A DNA stretch of 14,084 bases from contig JBAVFZ010000365.1 of NCBI GenBank assembly GCA_049684495.1, positions 1-14,084 of the forward strand, given 5' to 3'. Positions 6,461 through 13,149 of the stretch are shown piece after piece. This DNA is from JAFGKK01 sp049684495 (GTDB lineage Bacteria > Chloroflexota > Anaerolineae > Anaerolineales > RBG-16-64-43). The position numbers and the translations under genes were made by a program. The notes below the pieces were generated by a model that saw nothing but the letters and a program-made list of their open reading frames with translations, did not search any database and was not told the origin of the DNA. Numbering within the stretch: position 1 is the stretch's first letter; every line of letters starts with the position of its first letter.

Positions 6461-7750
6461 ATGAGCATCATCCAGGTCGTCGCTGCATCCGGACAAAAGC
6501 TGGCGGAGGATACGGTCCGGCGGACTCTGCACCGGGCGTTGGAAGGGGAATTTAACGGGCGCAAGGTCCTGGTGCTTATCCCCGATCACACCCGGTCGCT
6601 GCCGCTCCCCTTGCTGTTCCGCACCCTGGTCGAGGCGCTGCTCGGCGCGGAGAAACTTGATTTTCTGGTGGCGCTCGGGACTCACCCGCCGCTCTCCGAG
6701 GACCGACTATGCGGCCTGGTCGGCATCCGTTCCGGGGAACGGCGCACGAAATACCGTCCCGTCGGTTTGATCAACCACTCCTGGGACGATCCCTCCGCGC
6801 TCGCTTCGCTGGGGTGGATCCCGAAGGAACTGATCCGGCAATTCGCCGGCAAGCGCTGGCACCCGTCGCTGGGCGGGGATACGGAAGTGCGGGTCAACCG
6901 CCTGCTGCTGGATTACGACCATATCCTGATTGTGGCGCCGACCTTCCCGCATGAGGTGGCCGGCTTTTCCGGCGGCGGAAAGTACATCATCCCCGGCGTA
7001 TCGGGGCCGCAGATGATCAATACCACGCACTGGCTGGGGGCGCTTTCGGGTGTGATGGAGACGATCGGCGTGAAGGATACCCCGGTGCGGGCGATGGTGA
7101 ACGCGGCGGCATCGAAGCTTCCCACGCCGGTGACGCTCCTCGGGATGGTCGTGGAAGGACACGACTTGTCCGGTTTGTTCGTCGGGGACCTGATATCCGC
7201 GTGGAGCGCCGCCGCCGACCTATCCTCGGAGCGGCATATCCGCCGGTGCGCGAAGCCCTTCCGGAAGATCCTTTCCTGCCCGATGCCGATGTACGACGAG
7301 CTGTGGACGGCCGCCAAGGCGGTTTATAAACTGGAACCGGTCGTGGCCGAGGGCGGGGAAATCATCGTGTATGCGCCGCACCTCGATACCATCAGCCGGA
7401 CGCACGGGAAATATATTTACGAGGTCGGATACCACGTCCTGCCGTATTTTCTTGAGGACTGGGAGCGGTTCAAGGAATTTCCGCTGGCGGTGCTGGCGCA
7501 CAGCACGCACGTCCGCGGATCGGGACGGATGGAAGGCGGGGTGGAGCGGCCGGCCGCCAAGGTCACCCTGGCCAGCCGGATCTCCGCCGAGGATTGCGCC
7601 CGGTTGAATTTGGGATATTGCGACCCGGCCTCCATCCGGCCGGAAGAGTGGCGGAACCGCGAGGATGAGGGAGTGCTGTACGTGCCGAATTCCGGTGAGA
7701 TCCTTTACCGCCTTCGAGCCGGCGACCAGACGGCCGGGGAGGGCGGATGA
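6461..7750 (+). CDS. larA: LarA-family nickel-dependent 2-hydroxyacid racemase/epimerase; proposed D-mannonate/D-gluconate 2-epimerase
   Basis: A 429-residue LarA homologue (DUF2088 N-terminal domain plus LarA C-terminal domain). Key positions of Lactobacillus lactate racemase are kept with a constant offset of 10: H164, K174 (the lysine bonded to the nickel-pincer cofactor) and H190, in TFPHEVAGFSGGGKYIIPGV and INTTHW. DHTRSLP (42-48) with R45 and GTHPP with H75 match the other active-site Arg and His. K286 in LWTAAKAV matches the C-terminal active-site Lys, but the nearby Gln position appears to be Thr (T283). Its stop overlaps the gluconokinase start (ATGA), so the two are translationally coupled. 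It follows fructuronate reductase. Family members with D-gluconate 2-epimerase activity (GntE) are known to me, so interconverting mannonate and gluconate is the best inference; lactate or malate racemase is less likely. Start 6461 has only a weak ribosome site, and an in-frame stop at 6416 limits alternatives. LarB/C/E are not in the window. Confidence 0.85.
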   Translation: MSIIQVVAASGQKLAEDTVRRTLHRALEGEFNGRKVLVLIPDHTRSLPLPLLFRTLVEALLGAEKLDFLVALGTHPPLSEDRLCGLVGIRSGERRTKYRPVGLINHSWDDPSALASLGWIPKELIRQFAGKRWHPSLGGDTEVRVNRLLLDYDHILIVAPTFPHEVAGFSGGGKYIIPGVSGPQMINTTHWLGALSGVMETIGVKDTPVRAMVNAAASKLPTPVTLLGMVVEGHDLSGLFVGDLISAWSAAADLSSERHIRRCAKPFRKILSCPMPMYDELWTAAKAVYKLEPVVAEGGEIIVYAPHLDTISRTHGKYIYEVGYHVLPYFLEDWERFKEFPLAVLAHSTHVRGSGRMEGGVERPAAKVTLASRISAEDCARLNLGYCDPASIRPEEWRNREDEGVLYVPNSGEILYRLRAGDQTAGEGG

Positions 7751-8304
7751 ACGCGACCGGATTGATCGTGATGGGCGTCGCCGGGTGCGGAAAAACAACC
7801 ATCGGAATGGCGCTGGCGGCTCGGCTGGGGTGGGATTTCTTCGACGCCGATGAATATCATCCGCCCGCGAACGTCGCCAAGATGGCGGCGGGCATCCCGC
7901 TCGACGATGGAGACCGCGTGCCGTGGCTGGCCGCGTTGCACGAACGGCTGATCCAGACTCTGCGGGCGGGCGGGCATCCGGTGCTGGCCTGTTCGGCGCT
8001 CAAGCAGCGCTACCGGGAAACGCTCCTGAAGGGCATCGACGGGGTCCGCGTGGTGCACCTGCGCGGGAGTTACGACCTCATCATCGCGCGGATGAACGAC
8101 CGTACGGATCATTATATGAAACCCGGCATGCTGCGCAGCCAGTTCGATGCGCTCGAGGAGCCGCAGGATGCCCTGACGGTGGACATCACGCCGGCGGCGG
8201 AAGAGATCGTGGAAAACATCCTCTTCCTGCTCCACAAAGAGGATGGGAATCCGGCGCCGGCGGTCCGGAACGGAAGAAAATCCGCTGATTCTCCCCGCAG
8301 GTGA
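7747..8304 (+). CDS. gntK: Gluconokinase (GntK/IdnK type)
   Basis: A 185-residue P-loop kinase that phosphorylates D-gluconate to 6-phosphogluconate with ATP. The Walker A loop is GVAGCGKTT (10-18). The family block DADEYHPPANVAKM, then GIPLDDGDRVPWL, and ACSALKQRYR are all present, and they separate it from shikimate and adenylate kinases. The length is slightly above the usual ~175 because of a ~15-residue polar C-terminal tail. The start codon overlaps the stop of the LarA-family gene, and gnd follows after 42 nt. In this context its gluconate is more likely made inside the cell from mannonate than imported, since no gluconate permease is present in the window. Confidence 0.94.
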   Translation: MNATGLIVMGVAGCGKTTIGMALAARLGWDFFDADEYHPPANVAKMAAGIPLDDGDRVPWLAALHERLIQTLRAGGHPVLACSALKQRYRETLLKGIDGVRVVHLRGSYDLIIARMNDRTDHYMKPGMLRSQFDALEEPQDALTVDITPAAEEIVENILFLLHKEDGNPAPAVRNGRKSADSPRR

Positions 8305-8346
8305 ATCTCGTCGGGGCGGATCGGCAAATCCAGGAAAGGTTAAGCC

Positions 8347-9810
8347 ATGAGTCAAGCGGATATCGGATTGATCGGCCTGGCCGTCATGGGCCAGAACCTG
8401 GTGCTCAACATGAACGACCACGGTTTCACGGTGGCCGTTTACAACCGCACCCCCTCCAAGGTGGATGAGTTCCTGCGCGAGGGCGCGAAGGGAACGCGAG
8501 TTATTGGGACTCACACGCTCGAGGAACTGGTCGGCGCGTTGAAAAAACCGCGGCGGGTGATGATGATGGTAAAAGCCGGGCAGCCGGTCGACGACCTCAT
8601 CGAAAAACTGATCCCGCTTCTGGACAAGGGGGATATCGTCATCGACGGCGGAAATTCCAACTACGCCGACAGCATCCGCCGCACGGCTGATCTGGAATCC
8701 AAAGGGCTGTGGTTTCTCGGGGTGGGGATTTCCGGAGGCGAGGAAGGCGCCCGCAACGGCCCGTCGATCATGCCCGGCGGGTCACGTCCGGCCTGGGAAT
8801 CCGTCCGGCCGATATTCCAATCCATCGCCGCGAAAGTCGCGCGCCCGGACGGCGGGGAAGATCCATGCTGCGACTGGGTCGGTGAAAACGGCGCGGGGCA
8901 TTACGTCAAAATGGTCCACAACGGCATCGAATACGGCGATATGCAACTGGTCGCCGAAGCTTACCATTTGATGAAGGAAGGGCTGGGGCTGGAGCCCGAG
9001 GCGATGCGGGATGTATTTGCCGGATGGAACGAAGGCAAGCTGAATTCCTACCTGATCGAGATAACCCGCGACATACTGGCCTTTAAGGACGAGGACGGCT
9101 TGCCGCTGGTGGACAAGGTTCTGGACACGGCGGGGCAGAAGGGAACGGGGCGGTGGGCGGGGATCTCCGCGCTCGATCTGGGAATCCCGCTGACGTTGAT
9201 CACCGAGGCGGTTTCCGCGCGGTCGCTTTCGATGCTCAAGGAGGAGCGGATCGCGGCTTCGAAGCGGATCGGCGGTCCCGCGCCGCGCCTGCCGGAAACG
9301 GGAAAAACGTACCTCGCCGATCTGGGGGAGGCGCTTTACGCCTCGAAAATCATCTCCTACACCCAAGGGTATATGCTGATGCATGCCGCCGCTCAGGAAT
9401 ATAAATGGGATCTTAACTACGGCGGGATTGCCCTGATGTGGCGCGGGGGATGCATCATCCGCTCCATCTTCCTCGGAAAAATCAAAGACGCCTACGATCA
9501 AACGCCGACGCTGAGCAATCTGCTGCTGGATTCGTACTTCAAGGAGCAGATCGAAAACGCCCAGGCCGCCTGGCGGCGGGTGATCGCGGCCGCGGTGGGG
9601 GCGGGCATCCCGATGCCGGCCATGTCGAGCGCGCTCTCGTTTTACGACAGCTATCGCCGGGCATGGCTGCCGGCCAATATGATCCAGGCCCAGCGGGATT
9701 ATTTCGGCGCACATACCTACGAACGGGTGGACCGGCCAAGGGGGGAATTCTTCCACACCAACTGGACCGGGCACGGCGGAAAGGTGACTTCCTCGACGTA
9801 CTCGGCATAA
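8347..9810 (+). CDS. gnd: 6-phosphogluconate dehydrogenase, decarboxylating
   Basis: A 487-residue classical (long, dimeric-type) 6PGDH converting 6-phosphogluconate to ribulose 5-phosphate and CO2 while reducing NADP+. The dinucleotide fold reads GLIGLAVMGQNL, with VYNRTPSK after beta-2 (the Asn-Arg-Thr typical of NADP use). The signature GGNSNYADS, GVGISGGEEGARNGPSIMPGG and GHYVKMVHNGIEYGDMQL with catalytic K188 are intact. The C-terminal block runs from PANMIQAQRDYFGAHTYER to the HTNWTGHGG region. AGGAAAGG lies upstream of the ATG. It is the last gene of the operon. Its coupling to gluconokinase, with no 6-phosphogluconate dehydratase present, points to oxidative pentose-phosphate flux rather than Entner-Doudoroff. 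Confidence 0.96.
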   Translation: MSQADIGLIGLAVMGQNLVLNMNDHGFTVAVYNRTPSKVDEFLREGAKGTRVIGTHTLEELVGALKKPRRVMMMVKAGQPVDDLIEKLIPLLDKGDIVIDGGNSNYADSIRRTADLESKGLWFLGVGISGGEEGARNGPSIMPGGSRPAWESVRPIFQSIAAKVARPDGGEDPCCDWVGENGAGHYVKMVHNGIEYGDMQLVAEAYHLMKEGLGLEPEAMRDVFAGWNEGKLNSYLIEITRDILAFKDEDGLPLVDKVLDTAGQKGTGRWAGISALDLGIPLTLITEAVSARSLSMLKEERIAASKRIGGPAPRLPETGKTYLADLGEALYASKIISYTQGYMLMHAAAQEYKWDLNYGGIALMWRGGCIIRSIFLGKIKDAYDQTPTLSNLLLDSYFKEQIENAQAAWRRVIAAAVGAGIPMPAMSSALSFYDSYRRAWLPANMIQAQRDYFGAHTYERVDRPRGEFFHTNWTGHGGKVTSSTYSA

Positions 9811-9840
9811 AACCCTTGGTCTGATCGCGATTTCCTTCAC

Positions 9841-9956
9841 CACCCCATCCTTCCTCCCCTTGCCCCTCCCTCCTTCCCGTTTCACGGGAAGGAGGGAGGG
9901 GTATAATAAGCATTAATAGATTTTTATCGATCGCCGGGGGAGGGTGGATGGGATGG
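9841..9956. repeat. Long inverted-repeat element after the operon, with a perfect 18-bp core hairpin
   Basis: The core arms at 9863-9880 (CCCCTCCCTCCTTCCCGT) and 9884-9901 are perfectly complementary around a 3-nt TTC loop. Outside them, a pyrimidine-rich left arm (9841-9860) pairs imperfectly with a purine-rich right arm (about 9936-9956, GGGGAGGGTGGATGGGATGG). An AT-rich segment lies between the core and the right arm. The whole looks like a dispersed nested palindrome. It could end transcription of the operon, but the core is followed by GTATAATAAG and not by a T-tract, so intrinsic termination is uncertain. Confidence 0.75.
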
Positions 9957-10079
9957 AATAGATATCAAAGAGTCTAGGGGGAACAACGGAACATAATAAC
10001 TACAATTGGTTGTGAATCCAAACTGAGAACATCCTGATAAAGCCCCGGCCTGCTCGGTATCGCCATTAAAATTCCCAAC
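9957..10079 (+). promoter_or_regulatory. AT-richer leader of the esterase pair; promoter expected, not pinned down
   Basis: This stretch is less GC-rich than the genes and precedes the two esterase genes, which need their own promoter if the repeat ends the operon. TATAAT occurs at 9902-9907, inside the repeat, but lacks a clear -35 at the right distance. There is no good Shine-Dalgarno sequence before the ATG at 10080. I name no specific promoter. Confidence 0.25.
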
Positions 10080-10859
10080 ATGAAAAATAGACTATTCCTG
10101 ACACCTGTATTGGTGTTGGCTGCCGCCGGCTGTGCCTCAGGGACGATCACCGCGACTCCAAGCCCGACTATTATGCCGATGGCCTGCACGGATTCCGGCA
10201 ACGTGCAAACAGTGGATGTGGATGCCTCGACGCGGATCAACGTTTACCTGCCGCCGTGTTACGGAATGGATGACGCACAACGGTACCCGACGGTGTATCT
10301 ATTCCCGGGATTTGGCGGGACGAAGGAAGCCTTCATCGGCTCGGGTGCGGAGCGGATTGCGGAGGAGATGACCCTCGGTGGAGAAATCCCGCCGATGATC
10401 TTGGTAGGCACCAACGAGATATTTCCCGACCTGGACGCCGCGCTCGTGGTCGATAAGATTCTCCCGTACGTCGACGCCAACTTCCGCACCCGGCCGGAGC
10501 GGGAGTACCGCGCGGCGGCCGGGGGATCCTTCGGCGGGGGGGTTGCCTATCATCTGGCTTTTCGGCGGTATGATCTCTTCGCCACCGCGGGGATCTTTGG
10601 CAACGGGGCGGCGGTGGGCGAGGAAGAACCCATCCGCGCCTGGTTGGCGGCCATCCCGGCCGAGAAGAAACCGCGCGTATTCATCAATGTCGGAGAAAAC
10701 GACACCTACATGCTTGGGCGCGCCAAGGTGCTTATCCCGCTGCTGGACGAAGCCGGCATCGCGCATACTGAAATATTCAGCCCGGGCGGTCATTCCGGCG
10801 ATTACTGGATCGGTAATTTTGCGGAATACTTCCGATGGTTATCATTGGATTGGAGATGA
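10080..10859 (+). CDS. Lipoprotein alpha/beta-hydrolase, putative esterase (first of tandem pair)
   Basis: A 259-residue putative esterase (Esterase-D/CE1-like fold) with a lipoprotein signal peptide: basic MKNR, a hydrophobic core and the lipobox LAAAGC with C18. A short Thr/Pro/Ser linker (ATPSPT) follows. The nucleophile elbow GGSFGG puts the catalytic Ser at S150. D208 in NVGENDT and H238 in GGHSGDYW are the likely acid and base, in the right order. VNVYLPPCYG-type and YPTVYLFPGFGG segments match beta strands of this fold. It should be anchored outside the cytoplasmic membrane and hydrolyse an ester, perhaps feruloyl or acetyl groups on plant polysaccharide. The substrate is inferred from context only. 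The stop overlaps an ATG of the next, paralogous gene. Confidence 0.83.
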   Translation: MKNRLFLTPVLVLAAAGCASGTITATPSPTIMPMACTDSGNVQTVDVDASTRINVYLPPCYGMDDAQRYPTVYLFPGFGGTKEAFIGSGAERIAEEMTLGGEIPPMILVGTNEIFPDLDAALVVDKILPYVDANFRTRPEREYRAAAGGSFGGGVAYHLAFRRYDLFATAGIFGNGAAVGEEEPIRAWLAAIPAEKKPRVFINVGENDTYMLGRAKVLIPLLDEAGIAHTEIFSPGGHSGDYWIGNFAEYFRWLSLDWR

Positions 10860-10864
10860 TGAGC

Positions 10865-11656
10865 ATGGTTAAAAATTTAATGCTGTTAACCGCCTTTCTG
10901 CTCCTGGCGGGATGCACCGGCCGCACGAACGCGGCGAAAAATACGCCCGCACCATCCCCGGCCGTCTGCGGTGATCCCGGAACGATCCAAAGGATGGTGC
11001 TGGACTCGCCCACTCAGGGATATGACTATGAATACAACCTCTACCTTCCGCCGTGTTATGAGGAAGAAACCGAGGCGGCGTATCCCGTCCTGTATCTCAT
11101 CCCGGGCCGGAGCAGCAGTTACCAGGCGTGGTTCAACGCCGGCGCCGCGCAGGTCGCGGACGACATGATCCATGCGGGCGAGATTCCACCCTTCATCATC
11201 GTCTCCACCGGCGATACGGACAGCGACCTTAACGCGGAACTGATCCACTACGATTTAATTCCCCACATCGAGAAAACCTACCGGATCCGCCCGGAGCGCC
11301 GCTTCCACGCCGTGGCGGGAGCCTCGCTGGGAGGGGTCGCAACCTACCGGATCGTATTCAGCGATCCGGCGCGGTTTGCCAGCGCCGGGATCTTCGACAA
11401 CGGGGCGACCGCCGGCGAGGAGGATCGGATCCGCGGCTGGCTGGAGGCGATGAAGGAATCCGACTACCCGCGCGTATTCCTTAATACCGGATTATCGGAC
11501 GACTACATGCTCGAGCGCGCGAGAGTGATGATTGCAATTTTGGATGAATTTAAAATTTCCCATACGGAGATCTTCACGGAGGGGGATCATACCTACCCTT
11601 ATTGGGTATCGAATTTCCGGGACTACCTTCGTTGGGTGTCGGAGGATTGGCGGTAA
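10865..11656 (+). CDS. Lipoprotein alpha/beta-hydrolase, putative esterase (second of tandem pair)
   Basis: A 263-residue paralogue of the preceding esterase. The lipoprotein signal is MVKNLMLLTAFLLLAGC with C17, then a Pro-containing linker (NTPAPSP). The nucleophile is S154 in AGASLGG, the acid D212 or D213 in LSDDYML, and the base H242 in EGDHTYPYW. Shared stretches with its neighbour include NLYLPPCY, AGEIPP, RIRPER and the FDNGA/FGNGA segment before a GEE. I prefer the ATG at 10865 because it gives a compact signal peptide and has GGAG 9 nt upstream. The ATG at 10856 overlaps the previous stop (ATGA) and would add MMS. Either way the genes are coupled. The active-site Asp and His surroundings differ from the first copy, so substrates may differ. 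Confidence 0.82.
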   Translation: MVKNLMLLTAFLLLAGCTGRTNAAKNTPAPSPAVCGDPGTIQRMVLDSPTQGYDYEYNLYLPPCYEEETEAAYPVLYLIPGRSSSYQAWFNAGAAQVADDMIHAGEIPPFIIVSTGDTDSDLNAELIHYDLIPHIEKTYRIRPERRFHAVAGASLGGVATYRIVFSDPARFASAGIFDNGATAGEEDRIRGWLEAMKESDYPRVFLNTGLSDDYMLERARVMIAILDEFKISHTEIFTEGDHTYPYWVSNFRDYLRWVSEDWR

Positions 11657-11660
11657 AAAG

Positions 11661-11694
11661 CAGACCGACGCGGTCTTAAGACCGCGTCGGTCTG
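11661..11694 (-). terminator. Perfect 34-bp palindrome in convergent gap, likely terminator for minus-strand transcription
   Basis: CAGACCGACGCGGTCTT is followed at once by its exact reverse complement, giving a 17-bp arm with no spacer. On the minus strand the hairpin is followed by CTTTTTACC, a short U-tract. On the plus strand it is followed by AAAAGC. It lies 4 nt after the plus-strand esterase stop and 224 nt beyond the minus-strand esterase stop. It therefore suits termination of the leftward transcript and may also block rightward read-through. It may belong to a dispersed palindrome family. Confidence 0.6.
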
Positions 11695-11700
11695 AAAAGC

Positions 11701-11905
11701 GTCATGCCGGAATGTTCGCAGCGAGGCATTAATGCGAATGATTGTCATGCCGGCGTGTACGTAGCCGGCATCCATTCTTCTTGGAGATGGTTTTAATTGA
11801 GTACGTCATGGATTCCCGCTAAGTACACCCTCGCTCCGCTGACATTCCCACTCAAAAAGCAGATTCGAGTGGGAATGCTCCGCGAGGGCAGGCGCGGGAA
11901 TGACG
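11701..11905. repeat. Composite nested inverted repeats between convergent genes
   Basis: Two repeat units stand side by side. The first (about 11701-11773) has two GTCATGCCGG starts (11701 and 11744) and a small hairpin TGCCGGC...GCCGGCA. The second (11804-11905) is nested: outer arms CGTCATGGATTCCCGC (11804-11819) and GCGGGAATGACG (11894-11905), middle arms CCCTCGC (11828-11834) and GCGAGGG (11882-11888), inner arms CATTCCCACTC (11843-11853) and GAGTGGGAATG (11867-11877). This is typical of dispersed non-coding palindromic elements or small MITEs. No coding gene is supported here. Confidence 0.7.
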
Positions 11906-11917
11906 ATCCGAACCGAA

Positions 11918-12883
11918 TTACCCACTTCCTCTTGGATGCGCCTCGAAGAAATCCCAAATCATCCGGGCTGTATCGAAACCGCCGGCGGCGGATTCCGATC
12001 CACCCGGCCAGCCGTGTCCGCCGCCGGGAATGGTATAGAAAACCACGTCTCCACCGCCGCGGCATCCGCTCCATGCCAGGCCGGTGAGGTATTTTTCATC
12101 GAGAATCGTTGTCGCGCCGGGCGCGCAGCCGTCGCGGGCGGCCCAGGCGGAAGCCCATTGGATGATTGGAATCCCGAAGGCGAAATAGGCCTCGGGGGGC
12201 CCGCTTTGATTTTTAATTCCGTTGTAGGGAACATCCGGGTCCGCATCGCCGTGAAACGCGATCACGGAAACCGGCCGCGCGATTCTACAGCCGTCCTCGA
12301 GAGGATACGTGCCCGACACCGGCCCGATGGCGGTAATTTGATCGGATAGGTCGCATGCGAGCCGGTTGGCCATCCCGCCGCCGCGCGAATGTCCGGTTGC
12401 GTAGACGCGGGATGGATCGATTTTGCAGCGCGACTCCAGCTCCGCAATCAGATCGCGCACGAATTGCACATCCGGATTGTTCCGGACGGGATCGATTTCC
12501 CAGGTCGGGAACTCCCCCATCCCCTGCGGATAGACCATGATGAATCCTTCCCGGTCGGAAACGGGTAAAAAGCCTGTGTAGTCTGCGAACCCGCCGGCGG
12601 ATCCACCATTTACATGGAATCCGAAAACCAGCGCAGACGGTGTATCATCCGGGAGCGAAGTTGGAACATGGATCCTATACTCGCGCTGGACGCCACCGGA
12701 GGCGATGTGGTCGACTCGGTCGCCCGATGCGCAATTCGCGGATTCGGAAGACGGTAATCCGGCCTTGGAAGGCTGCGTCACCTCGGCGATCTGGCAGCCG
12801 GAGACCAGGAAGCAAATCACGAGGGATACTGTTGTTGTGGTTAAAAATCCGCGGGGAATAGATGGTCGTATCCAATGTGTCAT
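11918..12883 (-). CDS. Lipoprotein esterase, PHB-depolymerase / feruloyl-esterase (LpqC-like) family
   Basis: A 321-residue secreted esterase. An N-terminal hydrophobic segment ends in the lipobox FLVSGC with C30, so it is probably a lipoprotein. The hydrolase domain shows FGFHVNGGSAGGF (oxyanion region), the nucleophile elbow GHSRGGGM with S166, an acid at D213 or D215 in FHGDADPDVPY, and the base H290 in PGGGHGWPGG. This pattern fits the Esterase_PHB / CE1 family, which includes acetylxylan and feruloyl esterases and short-chain PHB depolymerases. I start at 12883 because GGAG lies 11 nt upstream and the signal peptide then has a normal length. The ATG at 12934 would bury the signal behind 17 extra residues. 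It converges on two other lipoprotein esterases, suggesting a shared role on plant cell-wall esters (inference). Confidence 0.85.
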   Translation of the reverse strand: MTHWIRPSIPRGFLTTTTVSLVICFLVSGCQIAEVTQPSKAGLPSSESANCASGDRVDHIASGGVQREYRIHVPTSLPDDTPSALVFGFHVNGGSAGGFADYTGFLPVSDREGFIMVYPQGMGEFPTWEIDPVRNNPDVQFVRDLIAELESRCKIDPSRVYATGHSRGGGMANRLACDLSDQITAIGPVSGTYPLEDGCRIARPVSVIAFHGDADPDVPYNGIKNQSGPPEAYFAFGIPIIQWASAWAARDGCAPGATTILDEKYLTGLAWSGCRGGGDVVFYTIPGGGHGWPGGSESAAGGFDTARMIWDFFEAHPRGSG

Positions 12884-13149
12884 TGGGCACGCATCTCCAA
12901 AAATAAATCCCATAAGGGCAATTATTTTCGACATCTCGGAAAATCCAAAACGCCCATAATCGGGAAACGGGCGGTCAGGCGAATAACCGGGCCTGACGCA
13001 GCGGGCGAAGACGAAGAATCTCCATGTGTAATTGTAGACCCTTCGCGGTGCTCGAAGGAATGCTATCAGCGGTCTCTCAGGTTAAGGCGCAAACTGAGTA
13101 GAAATCCCTTTCGGTCGAAAGCGTATCAGCCGCCGCTTTGCGCTTGAGC
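12884..13149. other. Intergenic stretch with repeat remnants between two minus-strand genes
   Basis: There is no supported gene here. It contains GTCAGGC (12974-12980) facing GCCTGAC (12991-12997), then CGAAGACGAAGAATCTCC and AGACCCTTCGCGG. These resemble decayed arms of yet another dispersed repeat type. A small palindrome CTTTCGGTCGAAAG (13108-13121) lies 29 nt beyond the stop of the aldo/keto reductase but lacks a U-tract. The promoter of the esterase at 12883 should lie within this stretch; no clear one was identified. Confidence 0.5.

Noticed and set aside
6406..6464. Short leader peptides before the LarA-family gene
   Set aside because: Two tiny frames (from 6406 and 6432) start with ATG, and one overlaps the larA start, but they are too short and lack attenuator structure or runs of regulatory codons.
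6461..7750. Plain lactate racemase
   Set aside because: This would be the automatic family label. No lactate permease, lactate dehydrogenase or lar cofactor genes are adjacent, while the overlap with gluconokinase and the position after fructuronate reductase favour a C6 sugar-acid substrate. It is not excluded experimentally.
11900..12349. Plus-strand open frame opposite the convergent esterase
   Set aside because: The minus strand carries a full Ser-Asp-His hydrolase with a lipobox; the plus-strand frame has no family features.
13108..13121. Small palindrome as terminator of the aldo/keto reductase
   Set aside because: Its 6-bp stem with a 2-nt loop and no U-tract on the minus strand is too weak to call.
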